Positions 16,715 through 25,414 of a stretch of 64,000 bases of DNA are shown here, piece after piece. The position numbers were made by a program, and so were the translations under genes. The notes under the pieces were generated by a model. The model was not told where the DNA came from. It did not search any database and saw nothing but the letters and a program-made list of their open reading frames with translations. Where the stretch lies: the NCBI RefSeq assembly GCF_049723235.1, contig NZ_JBNARB010000004.1, forward strand, positions 1 to 64,000, written 5' to 3'. This DNA comes from Thermovenabulum sp049723235 (GTDB lineage Bacteria > Bacillota > Thermosediminibacteria > Thermosediminibacterales > Thermosediminibacteraceae). Each line of letters begins with the position of its first letter. The stretch's first letter is position 1.

Positions 16715-18124
16715 ATGGAAAACACAAAAATATTGGAAAATAGATACAGAATTCTTTTTGCGGTACTAATAGGAAGTATGCTTGGACCTATAGATGCAAG
16801 TGTAGTAAATATCGCAATGCCTACTTTTTCAAAAGTGTTTAACGCTCCGGTTACAACCGTGAGCTGGGTTTCTATGTCTTACTTATTGGTACTAAGCAGC
16901 CTTTTATTAACCTTTGGACGCCTGGGAGATTTGGTGGGTTATAAAAGCTTATACATTTCAGGAATGGGTGTTTTTACCGCTTCTTCCTTGTTTTGCGGTC
17001 TTGCCAGGAGCATCTATGTTCTAATTCTTTTCAGGGCATTACAGGCTGCAGGGGCGGGGATGATGATGGCGGTGGCTCCTGCAATAATTACTAACACCTT
17101 TCCTAAAAATGAAAGAGGAAAAGCCCTGGGATTTAATGCGATGTCTGTTGCGGTGGGCTTAGCCATTGGACCTTCCTTGGGAGGGTTTTTGCTTACTTAC
17201 TACGGCCACAGTTCCATTTTTTTGATAAACATCCCCATAGGCATCTTAGGGGTGATTTTATCCTACAATGTGTTACCGGTATTTGAGGGAAGTAAAAAGG
17301 AGCCCTTCGATATTGAAGGAGCCTTTTTAGCTTTTGTATTTTTATTTTCTACGCTCACTTTTTTGAGTAAAGGACAGGAGTTTGGTATAAGTTCATTAAA
17401 ATCTGTAATTTTAATTTTGTTAGCGCTATTTTCTTTTATATTTTTTGTTTTAAGAGAAAAGAGTTATTCCCATCCTATGCTGGATCTCACACTTTTTAAA
17501 AACCGAATGTTTGCGGCAAGCAACCTGAGCTGTCTTTTAAATTTTACAGCTCAGTATATGATGATCTTTTTAATGCCTTTTTATCTTTCGGGTTCAGGAT
17601 TTTCATCAAAGGAAATAGGAATTATAATGACGGCTTTTCCTTTAACCGTTCTTTTAGTAGCGCCAATTAGCGGAATTTTATCCGATAGGTTGGGATCTTT
17701 GATTCTTAGCACCACCGGTGCGGGGATATGCACCTTAGCCCTTTTGTTTCTTTCGAAAATGCCATTAAATATTAAAGCCACCGATGTTATTATTAGATTA
17801 ATAATGTTCGGCATAGGAAATGGACTTTTTCAAACTCCCAATAACAGTTCGGTTATGGGAAGCGCACCCAAGGATAAACAGGGTGTTGCTTCCGGGGTGC
17901 TGGCTACTATGCGCAATACGGGTATGGTCTTAGGTACTGCATTGTCGGGAGGATTACTTTCGATAAGGCAAAATTATCATCTCAGAATTTTGCCCGGTAG
18001 TTCGAACATCAACCAATTAGCCTTTATTTACGGTATAAAAGATACTTTGCTGTTAGCGGCATTAATAGATTTATTATGCCTTTTGGCCTCGTCCACAAGG
18101 GGAAGGAATGAAGAAAAAGGCTGA
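16715..18124 (+). CDS. MFS transporter, DHA2 (14-helix) drug:H+ antiporter type
   Basis: 469 residues with 13-14 predicted helices. Typical DHA2 features: DASVVNIAMPTF in helix 1, SYLL in helix 2, the motif A-like loop FGRLGDLVGYKSLY, and the motif C-like GFNAMSVAVGLAIGPSLGGF. Such pumps export lipophilic compounds or dyes; the substrate is unknown. AGGAGGCG precedes the ATG. No TetR or MarR regulator is adjacent. Confidence 0.88.
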   Translation: MENTKILENRYRILFAVLIGSMLGPIDASVVNIAMPTFSKVFNAPVTTVSWVSMSYLLVLSSLLLTFGRLGDLVGYKSLYISGMGVFTASSLFCGLARSIYVLILFRALQAAGAGMMMAVAPAIITNTFPKNERGKALGFNAMSVAVGLAIGPSLGGFLLTYYGHSSIFLINIPIGILGVILSYNVLPVFEGSKKEPFDIEGAFLAFVFLFSTLTFLSKGQEFGISSLKSVILILLALFSFIFFVLREKSYSHPMLDLTLFKNRMFAASNLSCLLNFTAQYMMIFLMPFYLSGSGFSSKEIGIIMTAFPLTVLLVAPISGILSDRLGSLILSTTGAGICTLALLFLSKMPLNIKATDVIIRLIMFGIGNGLFQTPNNSSVMGSAPKDKQGVASGVLATMRNTGMVLGTALSGGLLSIRQNYHLRILPGSSNINQLAFIYGIKDTLLLAALIDLLCLLASSTRGRNEEKG

Positions 18125-18195
18125 TTTTAAATCATAAGATTTCTCCCCGGTAAATATCTTTTTATTATAAAGTGAGTTACCAGGGGAGGAATTTC

Positions 18196-18918
18196 ATGAA
18201 GGATTTAATTAAAAAGTGGCAAGGTAAAAAAATATTATTAATGCTTCTTATATTTTTTTTAATTTATTATGTTCAATTCCATAGAGCGCAAATAATTAGC
18301 GTGTTTCATATCAAAAAATCCTTGGCTGGAAAAGTTGTGGTTATCGATCCGGGGCATGGAGGTATTGATAGCGGTGCTTTTCATAAGGATGGTACCCTTG
18401 AAAAAAATATTAATCTTTCGATTTCTTTAAAATTAAAAAGAGCCCTGGAATTAGAAGGAGCCAGGGTTATAATGACCCGTACTACCGATGAATCCCTGGA
18501 TGGTAGAAATAATAAGAGCAGTTCAAGACATAAAAGGGATTTAATTGAAAGAGCTGAAATCATTAATAACTCTGGCGCAAATATCTTTTTAAGCATTCAC
18601 GTTAATTCAGAAAAAGGGGCGCCTAATGTCAGAGGTCCCATGGTATTTTACTACAGAGAAAGTTATGAAAGCCGGCGATTGGCCGAAATCCTTCAAAAAC
18701 ATTTAGAAAAAGCTTACATTTCTTCCGGGCAAAGGGTTCCTTTTAGAATTCCTTATCCCAATTCATCGCTTTTTCTTCTATGTAACACGAGAATTCCGGG
18801 TGTAATTATCGAGGTAGGTTTTATAACCAATTCCCAGGACCGCCAATTATTAAAAACTTCTGATTTTCAAGAATTAATTTCCGGAGAAATTAAAAACGCG
18901 TTGATAGAGTATTTTTAA
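18196..18918 (+). CDS. cwlD: N-acetylmuramoyl-L-alanine amidase, CwlD-like
   Basis: 240 residues. An N-terminal membrane anchor (about 10-30) is followed by a complete Amidase_3 domain (about 48-238). Zn ligands are in VVIDPGHGG (His), the Glu in LEKNINLS and SIHVNS (His); the catalytic Glu is in IIEVGFITN. The length and single anchor match CwlD, which forms muramic-delta-lactam in spore cortex. A general peptidoglycan role is also possible. I chose the ATG at 18196 after GGGGAGG over the GTG eight codons upstream. Confidence 0.82.
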   Translation: MKDLIKKWQGKKILLMLLIFFLIYYVQFHRAQIISVFHIKKSLAGKVVVIDPGHGGIDSGAFHKDGTLEKNINLSISLKLKRALELEGARVIMTRTTDESLDGRNNKSSSRHKRDLIERAEIINNSGANIFLSIHVNSEKGAPNVRGPMVFYYRESYESRRLAEILQKHLEKAYISSGQRVPFRIPYPNSSLFLLCNTRIPGVIIEVGFITNSQDRQLLKTSDFQELISGEIKNALIEYF

Positions 18919-18922
18919 ATTA

Positions 18923-18950
18923 TTCAAAAAGCAATTTTTTATGGTATAAT
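18923..18950 (+). promoter_or_regulatory. Promoter of lepB
   Basis: TTCAAA at 18923-18928, 16-base spacer, TATAAT at 18945-18950; the gene begins at 18993. Confidence 0.5.
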
Positions 18951-18992
18951 ATAAAAGTATTTTTGTTAAAGCTAAATTGAAAAGGTGGTAGC

Positions 18993-19517
18993 ATGGAAAA
19001 TAAGTTAAAAAATGAATTAATGGAATGGATAAAATCCATTGCTATTGCATTAGTAATTGCCTTAGCAATAAGGGCTTATATCATTGAACCAATGATAGTA
19101 CCAACGGGATCGATGATACCTACTATAAATATTGGGGATAGAATACTGGTCAATAAATACATTTATCGTATTAAACCTTTGCAGCGGGGCGATATAGTAG
19201 TGTTTAAATATCCGGATGATCCATCTCAAACCTTCGTAAAAAGGTTAATAGGACTGGGTGGAGATGTCATTGAGATAAAAGAAGGTGTGCTTTTTGTTAA
19301 TGGAAAGGAATATAAAGAAAATTACTTAAATGAACCAATGGTAGGAAACTTTGGTCCTTACAAAGTGCCCGAAGGGTATTTTTTTATGATGGGAGACAAC
19401 AGAAATAACTCAAAAGATAGCCGGTTCTGGGTTAACAAGTTCGTGCCAAAAAAATACATCGTGGGAAAAGCTGTCTTTAGAATATGGCCGTTGGATAGAA
19501 TAGGGAGGATAAAGTAA
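18993..19517 (+). CDS. lepB: Signal peptidase I
   Basis: 174 residues, the short Gram-positive form with one N-terminal membrane helix (about 13-33). It removes signal peptides from Sec substrates on the outer membrane face. Catalytic Ser40 is in PTGSMIPT and Lys83 in FVKRLIG. Box E is MGDNRNNSKDSR. AAAGGTGG lies before the ATG. It is transcribed alone; a tRNA cluster follows. Confidence 0.95.
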   Translation: MENKLKNELMEWIKSIAIALVIALAIRAYIIEPMIVPTGSMIPTINIGDRILVNKYIYRIKPLQRGDIVVFKYPDDPSQTFVKRLIGLGGDVIEIKEGVLFVNGKEYKENYLNEPMVGNFGPYKVPEGYFFMMGDNRNNSKDSRFWVNKFVPKKYIVGKAVFRIWPLDRIGRIK

Positions 19518-19534
19518 AAAATATGGTTTTGTTA

Positions 19535-19563
19535 TTGAAATTCTTCAATTTGTAATGTATAAT
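19535..19563 (+). promoter_or_regulatory. Promoter of tRNA-Ala(CGC)-tRNA-Val
   Basis: TTGAAA (19535-19540), 17 bases, consensus TATAAT (19558-19563); transcription should begin about 10 bases before the mature tRNA. Confidence 0.75.
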
Positions 19564-19581
19564 ATAAAATGTTAAAATTGT

Positions 19582-19657
19582 GGGCGTGTGGCTCAGCTGG
19601 GAGAGCATCTGGTTCGCAATCAGAGGGTCACGGGTTCGAATCCCGTCACGTCCACCA
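19582..19657 (+). tRNA. tRNA-Ala (anticodon CGC)
   Basis: Complete 76-base cloverleaf with encoded CCA. The anticodon loop TTCGCAA gives CGC. The acceptor stem GGGCGTG/CACGTCC has the G3:U70 pair that marks alanine tRNAs. Confidence 0.95.
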
Positions 19658-19672
19658 TCATCTTATGAGTGT

Positions 19673-19749
19673 GGGGAATTAGCTCAGATGGTTAGAGCGC
19701 TACGCTCACATCGTAGAGGTCTGGGGTTCGAATCCCTAATTCCCCACCA
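19673..19749 (+). tRNA. tRNA-Val (anticodon CAC)
   Basis: Complete 77-base cloverleaf with encoded CCA. Anticodon stem CTACG/CGTAG encloses loop CTCACAT. Confidence 0.95.
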
Positions 19750-19761
19750 TATTATTCAATA

Positions 19762-19790
19762 TTGACAAAAATCGCTTTATATGCTATTCT
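19762..19790 (+). promoter_or_regulatory. Promoter of tRNA-Ala(GGC)
   Basis: Consensus TTGACA (19762-19767), 17 bases, TATTCT (19785-19790), 12 bases before the tRNA. The second alanine tRNA therefore has its own promoter. Confidence 0.7.
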
Positions 19791-19801
19791 TAAAAAGCAG
19801 T

Positions 19802-19877
19802 GGGCGTGTAGCTCAGTTGGGAGAGCACCACAATGGCATTGTGGGGGTCACGAGTTCAAGTCTCGTCACGTCCACCA
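19802..19877 (+). tRNA. tRNA-Ala (anticodon GGC)
   Basis: Complete 76-base cloverleaf with encoded CCA. Anticodon stem CCACA/TGTGG encloses ATGGCAT. The acceptor stem is identical to that of the CGC isoacceptor, with G3:U70. Confidence 0.95.
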
Positions 19878-19930
19878 TTTTATTTAAGAATTAATTTGAC
19901 AATCAAAATATATGATAATATAAATATTAA

Positions 19931-19957
19931 AAACGCCCTAAATTGGGCGTTTTTTTG
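19931..19957 (+). terminator. Terminator of the tRNA cluster
   Basis: ACGCCC (19933-19938) pairs with GGGCGT (19945-19950), followed by eight T. Confidence 0.88.
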
Positions 19958-20012
19958 TATATTAATTGATATTGTCAAAACGAGGATAAATTGATAAAAT
20001 AAATGCATAACA

Positions 20013-20029
20013 TTTGGCAATAAGCCAAA
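20013..20029. promoter_or_regulatory. Inverted repeat upstream of the nhaC sigma-54 promoter
   Basis: TTTGGC-AATAA-GCCAAA lies about 95 bases before the -24 box, a usual distance for an enhancer-binding protein site. A second palindrome, TTACAA-A-TTGTAA, is at 20075-20087, closer to the promoter. Which one binds the activator is unknown; no activator gene is adjacent. Confidence 0.4.
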
Positions 20030-20109
20030 ATATGGGCATATAAAAAAATTTTTTAATTTTCCTGGCTGTATAAATTACAAATTGTAAAAATTGTAACAAA
20101 GTTATAAAA

Positions 20110-20124
20110 TGGCACGAAATTTGC
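20110..20124 (+). promoter_or_regulatory. Consensus sigma-54 (-24/-12) promoter of nhaC
   Basis: TGGCAC (20110-20115), five bases, TTGC (20121-20124). It matches the full sigma-54 consensus, with the invariant GG and GC exactly 12 bases apart. The start site should be near 20135, giving a leader of about 85 bases. Confidence 0.85.
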
Positions 20125-20219
20125 TTTTTTAGAAAAAAGGGTTTTGATTATATTATAAGGAGGTGTTAAAAGATTTTTAAAAATATATATAAATTATTAT
20201 TTTGAAGGGAGGATCAATC

Positions 20220-21884
20220 TTGACAAAAAAAGGAATTATTATTTTACTTATAATCTTACTTTTGCTGGCTTTTACATTACCTATGTTGGCTGATGAGGGC
20301 CAGAAAGAAGAAAAACCCGCACATTACGGTGCATTATCTCTTTTGCCTCCGGTTCTGGCTATAAGCCTTGCTATAATCACAAAAGAGGTATTGAGTTCTT
20401 TAATTATAGGCATAATGAGCGGTGCTTTAATTTTAACAGGCGGTAATATATGGGAAGCATTTAAGAAAGCAATGGAAACCATTATTAATACCGCCGGAGA
20501 TCCATCCTGGAACTTCAGGGTATTACTGTTTACCGCATTATTGGGTTCTCTGGTAGGTATGGTTTCCAGGGCAAACGGTCCGCAAGCCTTTGGAAAATGG
20601 GCAGAAAAACATATAAAAAGCAGGAGTGTAGCCCTATTTATTACCTGGTGCCTCGGGGTATTAATTTTTATGGATGACTACTTCAACTGCATGACGGTAG
20701 GTACTGCTTTAAGGCCGGTAACCGATAGATTCAAAGTTTCCCGGGCTAAATTGTCTTTTATAATAGATTCCACTGCAGCTCCTGTTTGTACACTGGTACC
20801 TATTTCTACATGGGTAGCTTACGTAGCTTCGTTGCTGGTTCCGCTTTTTGATCAGTTTAAACTTAACCTCAATCCGTACACGGTATACGTGCAGATGATC
20901 CCTTATGATTTTTACCCATGGCTTATTGTTCTTATGGTGCTTATGACCTCCTTTACCGATCTGGAGTACGGCCCTATGGCAAGGTCCGAGTACAGAGCCC
21001 TTGCTGGTCTCGGCCTCTGGGACACTTCAATCATGAAAAATCCGCCCGGTGATGAGTTTGAAAACTTGGAAAAATCGCAAAAAGGTTCTGCTATAGATAT
21101 GGTAGCACCTTTATTGGGGTTGATTGCAATAATAATATTATGCATGGCATATAGCGGCGGATTTTTTGATGGAAAAGCTGGATTTTTCACCGCTGTGATG
21201 AACAGCGATTCAGCCACTGCTCTCGTATGGGGTGCTTCGTTGACATTGCTGTTAACTGCAGTCTTTTATTCGGTTAGGGGAGTTGTCAGGTTAAAGGATT
21301 CCATGGAAGCAGTAATTCAGGGAGCAAAATCCATGATGGTAGCGCTTTTCATTCTTTCGCTCGCCTGGACCATTGGTTCAATATGTAAGGAAGTGGGAAC
21401 GGGTATTTACGTTTCGAGTATTATGTCGGAAACATTCCCTGCATGGGCTGTTCCATTTACCATTTTCGTGCTTTCGGCATTTATAGCTTTTTCTACGGGC
21501 ACATCCTGGGGCACCTGGGCAATTATGATCCCCATAGTAGTTCCCTTAGCAGTTGCTATGAAAATTGATTTACTCCCCGTAATTGCCGCTGTTTTATCCG
21601 GTGGTGTTTTTGGAGATCACTGCTCTCCTATTTCCGATACGACAATAATGTCTTCTACCGGGGGAGCTTGCCCTCATATAGAACACGTAAACACTCAGCT
21701 TCCCTATGCGCTTACCGCTGCAATAAGTTCTGCCGTAGGTTTTCTAATTGTAGGTTTTTATAAAAATCCTTTTATAGTTTGGGTTATAACCGTAGCCCTT
21801 TTCTTCGGTGTGGTATATGTGATGCACAAGTTGTTTGGGGAAGCAAGATATGCAAAGGAAATAGAAAAAATAAAAAATGCTTAA
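20220..21884 (+). CDS. Na+/H+ antiporter NhaC family protein
   Basis: 554 residues, with a leading hydrophobic segment (about 5-24) and some 11 further helices. NhaC-family hallmarks include PPVLAISLAIITKEVLSSL near residue 45, MDDYFNCMTVGTALRPVTD, STGTSWGTW and GDHCSPISDTTIMSS. Members exchange Na+ for H+, or malate for lactate, or carry amino acids. The TTG start at 20220 has GGGAGG seven bases upstream. Expression from a sigma-54 promoter suggests a regulated, nutrient-linked role rather than housekeeping pH control (inference). Confidence 0.87.
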   Translation: MTKKGIIILLIILLLLAFTLPMLADEGQKEEKPAHYGALSLLPPVLAISLAIITKEVLSSLIIGIMSGALILTGGNIWEAFKKAMETIINTAGDPSWNFRVLLFTALLGSLVGMVSRANGPQAFGKWAEKHIKSRSVALFITWCLGVLIFMDDYFNCMTVGTALRPVTDRFKVSRAKLSFIIDSTAAPVCTLVPISTWVAYVASLLVPLFDQFKLNLNPYTVYVQMIPYDFYPWLIVLMVLMTSFTDLEYGPMARSEYRALAGLGLWDTSIMKNPPGDEFENLEKSQKGSAIDMVAPLLGLIAIIILCMAYSGGFFDGKAGFFTAVMNSDSATALVWGASLTLLLTAVFYSVRGVVRLKDSMEAVIQGAKSMMVALFILSLAWTIGSICKEVGTGIYVSSIMSETFPAWAVPFTIFVLSAFIAFSTGTSWGTWAIMIPIVVPLAVAMKIDLLPVIAAVLSGGVFGDHCSPISDTTIMSSTGGACPHIEHVNTQLPYALTAAISSAVGFLIVGFYKNPFIVWVITVALFFGVVYVMHKLFGEARYAKEIEKIKNA

Positions 21885-21897
21885 ATAGTGAAATTTT

Positions 21898-21921
21898 AAA
21901 AGGGGAGAAATCCCCTTTTTT
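21898..21921 (+). terminator. Terminator of nhaC
   Basis: AAAAGGGGA/TCCCCTTTT stem with T-tail. Confidence 0.85.
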
Positions 21922-21954
21922 AAAATTTATTTTAAAAATGATTAAAATAAATTT

Positions 21955-21983
21955 TTGACAATATTAATAATTTATGATAATAT
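21955..21983 (+). promoter_or_regulatory. Promoter of rex
   Basis: TTGACA (21955-21960), 17 bases, TAATAT (21978-21983). The start site near 21990 argues for the internal ATG at 22020 as the rex start. Confidence 0.7.
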
Positions 21984-22019
21984 CAAAAACAAATGCAAAT
22001 AAGAATTTTGGGTGATATT

Positions 22020-22730
22020 ATGGCGGAAGAAGAAATCAAGAAAATTTCCCTTGCCGTTATAAGAAGACTTCCCAAATACCATAAATGCTTGGGGGAACTT
22101 TTGAGGAATAATGTGGAAAAAGTTTCGTCCCAGGAATTGGGGCAGATGCTGGGCTTTACTGCATCACAGGTAAGACAGGATTTGAATAATTTTGGAGAAT
22201 TTGGACAGCAGGGTTATGGATATAATGTGGAACAATTGTATAATGAAGTAGCAAAAATTTTAGGACTACATACGGAACACAAGATGGTTATTATTGGCGC
22301 CGGAAATTTGGGACAGGCACTGGCAAATTATAAGGATTTTGAGTCTCACGGATTCAAAATAATTGCCATGTTCGATATAAACCCGAGATTGACGGGGTTA
22401 AGAATTCACGGAGTTCCGGTATATGATTTAGAGGAATTATCTTATGTTATTAATGAAAACAATGTGGATATTGCGATAATAGCAGTTCCGAAAGAAAATG
22501 CCCAGCAGGTAGCTGATATATTGAGCGGTACTATAATAAAGGGTATTTGGAATTTTGCACCAATTGAGATTAAAGTACCACCACATATTATGGTTGAAAA
22601 TGTCCATCTGATAGATAGTTTATTTACTTTAAGTTATAAAATAAATGAAAATAAACTAATGGAAAGGTTAATTAAACAGAAGAGCAAGAGGTTTGAAGTA
22701 AAAGAAAAAATAATAAAAAAACTTCCATAA
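22020..22730 (+). CDS. rex: Redox-sensing transcriptional repressor Rex
   Basis: 236 residues from the ATG at 22020, slightly longer than usual because of a lysine-rich tail. The N-terminal winged helix (about 5-80) includes ASQVRQDLNNFGEFGQQGYGY in two blocks. The Rossmann domain carries the NADH site IIGAGNLGQALANY. Rex represses fermentation and electron-transfer genes until NADH rises. I did not find a clear Rex operator (TTGTTAA-N4-TTAACAA) in the window. An ATG at 21993 is in frame but falls at the predicted transcription start. Confidence 0.93.
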   Translation: MAEEEIKKISLAVIRRLPKYHKCLGELLRNNVEKVSSQELGQMLGFTASQVRQDLNNFGEFGQQGYGYNVEQLYNEVAKILGLHTEHKMVIIGAGNLGQALANYKDFESHGFKIIAMFDINPRLTGLRIHGVPVYDLEELSYVINENNVDIAIIAVPKENAQQVADILSGTIIKGIWNFAPIEIKVPPHIMVENVHLIDSLFTLSYKINENKLMERLIKQKSKRFEVKEKIIKKLP

Positions 22731-22734
22731 ATTA

Positions 22735-22766
22735 AAAAATAAAAACCGGTTTAAACCGGTTTTTAT
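22735..22766 (+). terminator. Terminator of rex
   Basis: AAAAACCGG-TTTAA-CCGGTTTTT, with an A-run before and a T-run after the stem. Confidence 0.85.
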
Positions 22767-22895
22767 TTTTTAATTTTATTTATTTTTGTTTTTATTACAT
22801 CAAATTTACATTTACTTTAAAAATTGGTTTTTAAAAGGATTTATTGGAATGAAAATAGAATTTTATTTTTAAAAAGGTTTTGAGGAGGTAGTAAA

Positions 22896-24788
22896 TTGAC
22901 GAAAAAAATCGTAATAATTTTCCTGGCGTTATTTATTTTAATTAAAGCTCCAGTTTTTGCAGCTCCTTCAAAAAACTCAATAGAAGTCTTTATTGATGAT
23001 AAAAAGGTGATTTCTGATGTAATGCCGTTTATTTACAAAGATACTACAATGGTTCCGTTAAGGGTGATTTCTGAAAATTTAGGAGTTAAGGTAAACTACG
23101 AGAGCGTTTCAAAAAAGATTACCCTTTCTTTTAAAAATAACACAATTATTTTAAAAGTTAACGAATTATACGCTTATGTGGGTGGCAAAAAAGCAAAGTT
23201 ACAAATTCCGCCAATGATAATAAGTAACAGGGTTTTTGTTCCGTTAAGATTTATAGCGGAAAATTTTGAGGCAAAGGTTATCTGGGATGGACAAAACCGG
23301 ATTGTCAGGATATACAAGAAAAACAACGAGATAAAAAATATTTACTGGGACGAAAATGAAGGGGTTTTAAATATTGAAGCGGAAAATCCTGTGGAATATT
23401 CAATTCAGGAAAAGGAAAATTCAATTATTTTAGATTTAACCGCAAAGGTTAAGGAAAATCAAAATTTTTATGTATATAACGGCAAGTTTTTAAAAGACGC
23501 ACAACTATCTTTCACGGACATGGGAACCCGTCTTATTCTTGAAAAAAAAGAAGGGTTTATGTATGAATACTTTGTAAAAGATGGGGTACTAAAATTAAAA
23601 TTTTTTACTATAATTGACGAACTGGAATACGCAAAAAGTACGGAAAGCTCAAAATTCACTATTAAAGTGCCGGCTAATACTGAATTTAAATACTTTACCC
23701 TTGGGTCGGTAAACAGCAATGATTACAGGCTGGTGCTGGACCTTTATAATTCTCGTCCGGCCTTCAATATTCCCAGGATTGATGGTGATAATTTTGTAAG
23801 AAGCATTAGATCCAGCCAGTTTTCCATAAATCCGGATATAACGAGAATAGTTTTCGATATTAAAAGAGAATTTAATTTCCTTGTAGAAAAAGAGGAAGAA
23901 GGGTTAATTGTAGAGTTTAGAAGCAATGCAAAGTTATTAGATGTCAGCATAGAAAATAAAGAGGGAAAAACTCAAATTATTTTTGGGCTTGATAAAACAA
24001 CTGCGTATTCTATAAATGAGGATGTTTTAAGAAATACCCTGGTAATCGAAATGGATAAAACCAACTTAATATACGGGGGAAAAACACTGGATTTTACATT
24101 TTCTAACGGAATGAAAGGAAACGTTATTTTTGAGGAAGATGTAAATAACAATAAACTTGTAGCGAGGATTTATAAGGGGGATTACGGTCTTCACCATAAT
24201 GTATTAACTTTGGATAATAAAATCATTATTGAATTCTCTTCTTTATCACTTTTTGGGAAAACGATTGTAATTGACCCGGGACATGGAGGTAGTGACCCCG
24301 GAGCCGTATATCAGGGTGTTTATGAAAAAGATATAAATCTTGATATAGCTTTAAGATTAAAAAAAGTATTAGAGGATAATGGTGCAAAAGTACTGATGAC
24401 GAGAGAAAGCGATATATACGTTAATTTATACGCTCGTGCGGGTATGGCAAATGAAATAAATGCCGATTTGTTTGTAAGTATCCACTGTAATTCCAGTTTA
24501 AACCCTCAGACTTCGGGAGTACAGACCCTGTACTTTCCTACTATGGAAAAAAAGAGGTTTGCAGAGGTAATACAAAAAAGTATGGTGGAAGCTCTGGGCA
24601 TAACAGATCTTGGCATTGTTGAAAGGACGGCTTTAGTGGTAATAAGAGAGACAAATATGCCTTCCTGCATTATTGAGGTCGCATTTATGAGCAATCCAAA
24701 GGACCTCTCCCTTTTGATGGACCCCAATTTCAGGCAAAAAGCTGCGGAGGGAATATTTAAAGGCATTCTCAGATTTTTACTTTATTGA
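22896..24788 (+). CDS. Secreted N-acetylmuramoyl-L-alanine amidase with copper-amine-oxidase-like and AMIN domains
   Basis: 630 residues. A signal peptide (1-22, cleavage after VFA) is followed by a copper amine oxidase N-terminal-like stalk domain (about 27-150; VPLRVISENLGV and VPLRFIAENF repeats), an AMIN-type region (about 150-440) and Amidase_3 (about 450-628). The last has VIDPGHGGSDPGA, the Glu in YEKDINLD, SIHCNS and IIEVAFMSN. It cleaves peptidoglycan stem peptides in the wall, and the stalk and AMIN domains should hold it at the envelope. TTG start with GAGGAGG upstream. Confidence 0.9.
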   Translation: MTKKIVIIFLALFILIKAPVFAAPSKNSIEVFIDDKKVISDVMPFIYKDTTMVPLRVISENLGVKVNYESVSKKITLSFKNNTIILKVNELYAYVGGKKAKLQIPPMIISNRVFVPLRFIAENFEAKVIWDGQNRIVRIYKKNNEIKNIYWDENEGVLNIEAENPVEYSIQEKENSIILDLTAKVKENQNFYVYNGKFLKDAQLSFTDMGTRLILEKKEGFMYEYFVKDGVLKLKFFTIIDELEYAKSTESSKFTIKVPANTEFKYFTLGSVNSNDYRLVLDLYNSRPAFNIPRIDGDNFVRSIRSSQFSINPDITRIVFDIKREFNFLVEKEEEGLIVEFRSNAKLLDVSIENKEGKTQIIFGLDKTTAYSINEDVLRNTLVIEMDKTNLIYGGKTLDFTFSNGMKGNVIFEEDVNNNKLVARIYKGDYGLHHNVLTLDNKIIIEFSSLSLFGKTIVIDPGHGGSDPGAVYQGVYEKDINLDIALRLKKVLEDNGAKVLMTRESDIYVNLYARAGMANEINADLFVSIHCNSSLNPQTSGVQTLYFPTMEKKRFAEVIQKSMVEALGITDLGIVERTALVVIRETNMPSCIIEVAFMSNPKDLSLLMDPNFRQKAAEGIFKGILRFLLY

Positions 24789-24842
24789 CAGATAAGAGGA
24801 GGTTTGATATTATACTTGTGATTAATTAAGGGGGTCTTATAA

Positions 24843-25352
24843 ATGTCACCAATTGCAGGGTATTTATTTATATTTTTTGCCCGGGTGGCAGACGTTTCCC
24901 TCGCTACTATCAGGACCATAATGATTGTAAAAGGTCACAGGTTACAGGCTGCAGTCATCGGATTTTTTGAGGTAATTATTTACATAACTGCATTAACACA
25001 GGTGGTAGGAAAGTTAAATAATCCTTTAAATCTGCTTTCCTATGCTTTAGGTTTTGCCACCGGAAATTTTGTGGGCAGTTTTATTGAAGAAAAACTGGCT
25101 TTAGGATACACTACTGTTCAGGTAATAACTCAAAGGTCCCAGTTATGTGAAAAAATACGAAACTGCGGATTCGGCGTAACCACACTAAACGGTATGGGAA
25201 AAGAGGGGATAAGAGAGGTTTTAATGATTTCCACCGCAAGAAAAGACCTGCCCAATTTAATTTCTCTGATAGAGGAAGAAGACGACTCAGCTTTTATAAC
25301 GGTTCTCGATACCAAATCGGCAAAGGGTGGTTATTTTAAACAGAATAAATAA
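24843..25352 (+). CDS. UPF0316 / DUF2179 membrane protein
   Basis: 169 residues. Three N-terminal helices (about 4-24, 34-54, 62-80) are followed by a cytoplasmic DUF2179 domain (about 95-165). ARVADVSLATIRTIMIVKG and the SFIEEKLALGY stretch are typical of UPF0316. The function is not established. A TAAGGGGG site precedes the ATG. Confidence 0.85.
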   Translation: MSPIAGYLFIFFARVADVSLATIRTIMIVKGHRLQAAVIGFFEVIIYITALTQVVGKLNNPLNLLSYALGFATGNFVGSFIEEKLALGYTTVQVITQRSQLCEKIRNCGFGVTTLNGMGKEGIREVLMISTARKDLPNLISLIEEEDDSAFITVLDTKSAKGGYFKQNK

Positions 25353-25366
25353 ATCATATTTATCCT

Positions 25367-25404
25367 TCTCCAAAATATATATAAAATTAGATATATTTTG
25401 GAGG
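25367..25404 (+). promoter_or_regulatory. 14-bp hairpin abutting the gerMN lipoprotein ribosome site
   Basis: TCTCCAAAATATAT (25367-25380) pairs over 14 positions (one G-U) with ATATATTTTGGAGG (25391-25404), with a 10-base loop. The 3' arm enters GGAGGAGG, the ribosome site of the gene at 25415. There is no T-tail, so RNA-level control or an RNA-end structure is likelier than termination. Confidence 0.5.
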
Positions 25405-25414
25405 AGGTAGATTT

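Noticed and set aside
20175..20207. Possible 10-codon leader peptide before nhaC
   Set aside because: It would need an ATT start; no normal start codon is present after the orphan ribosome site.
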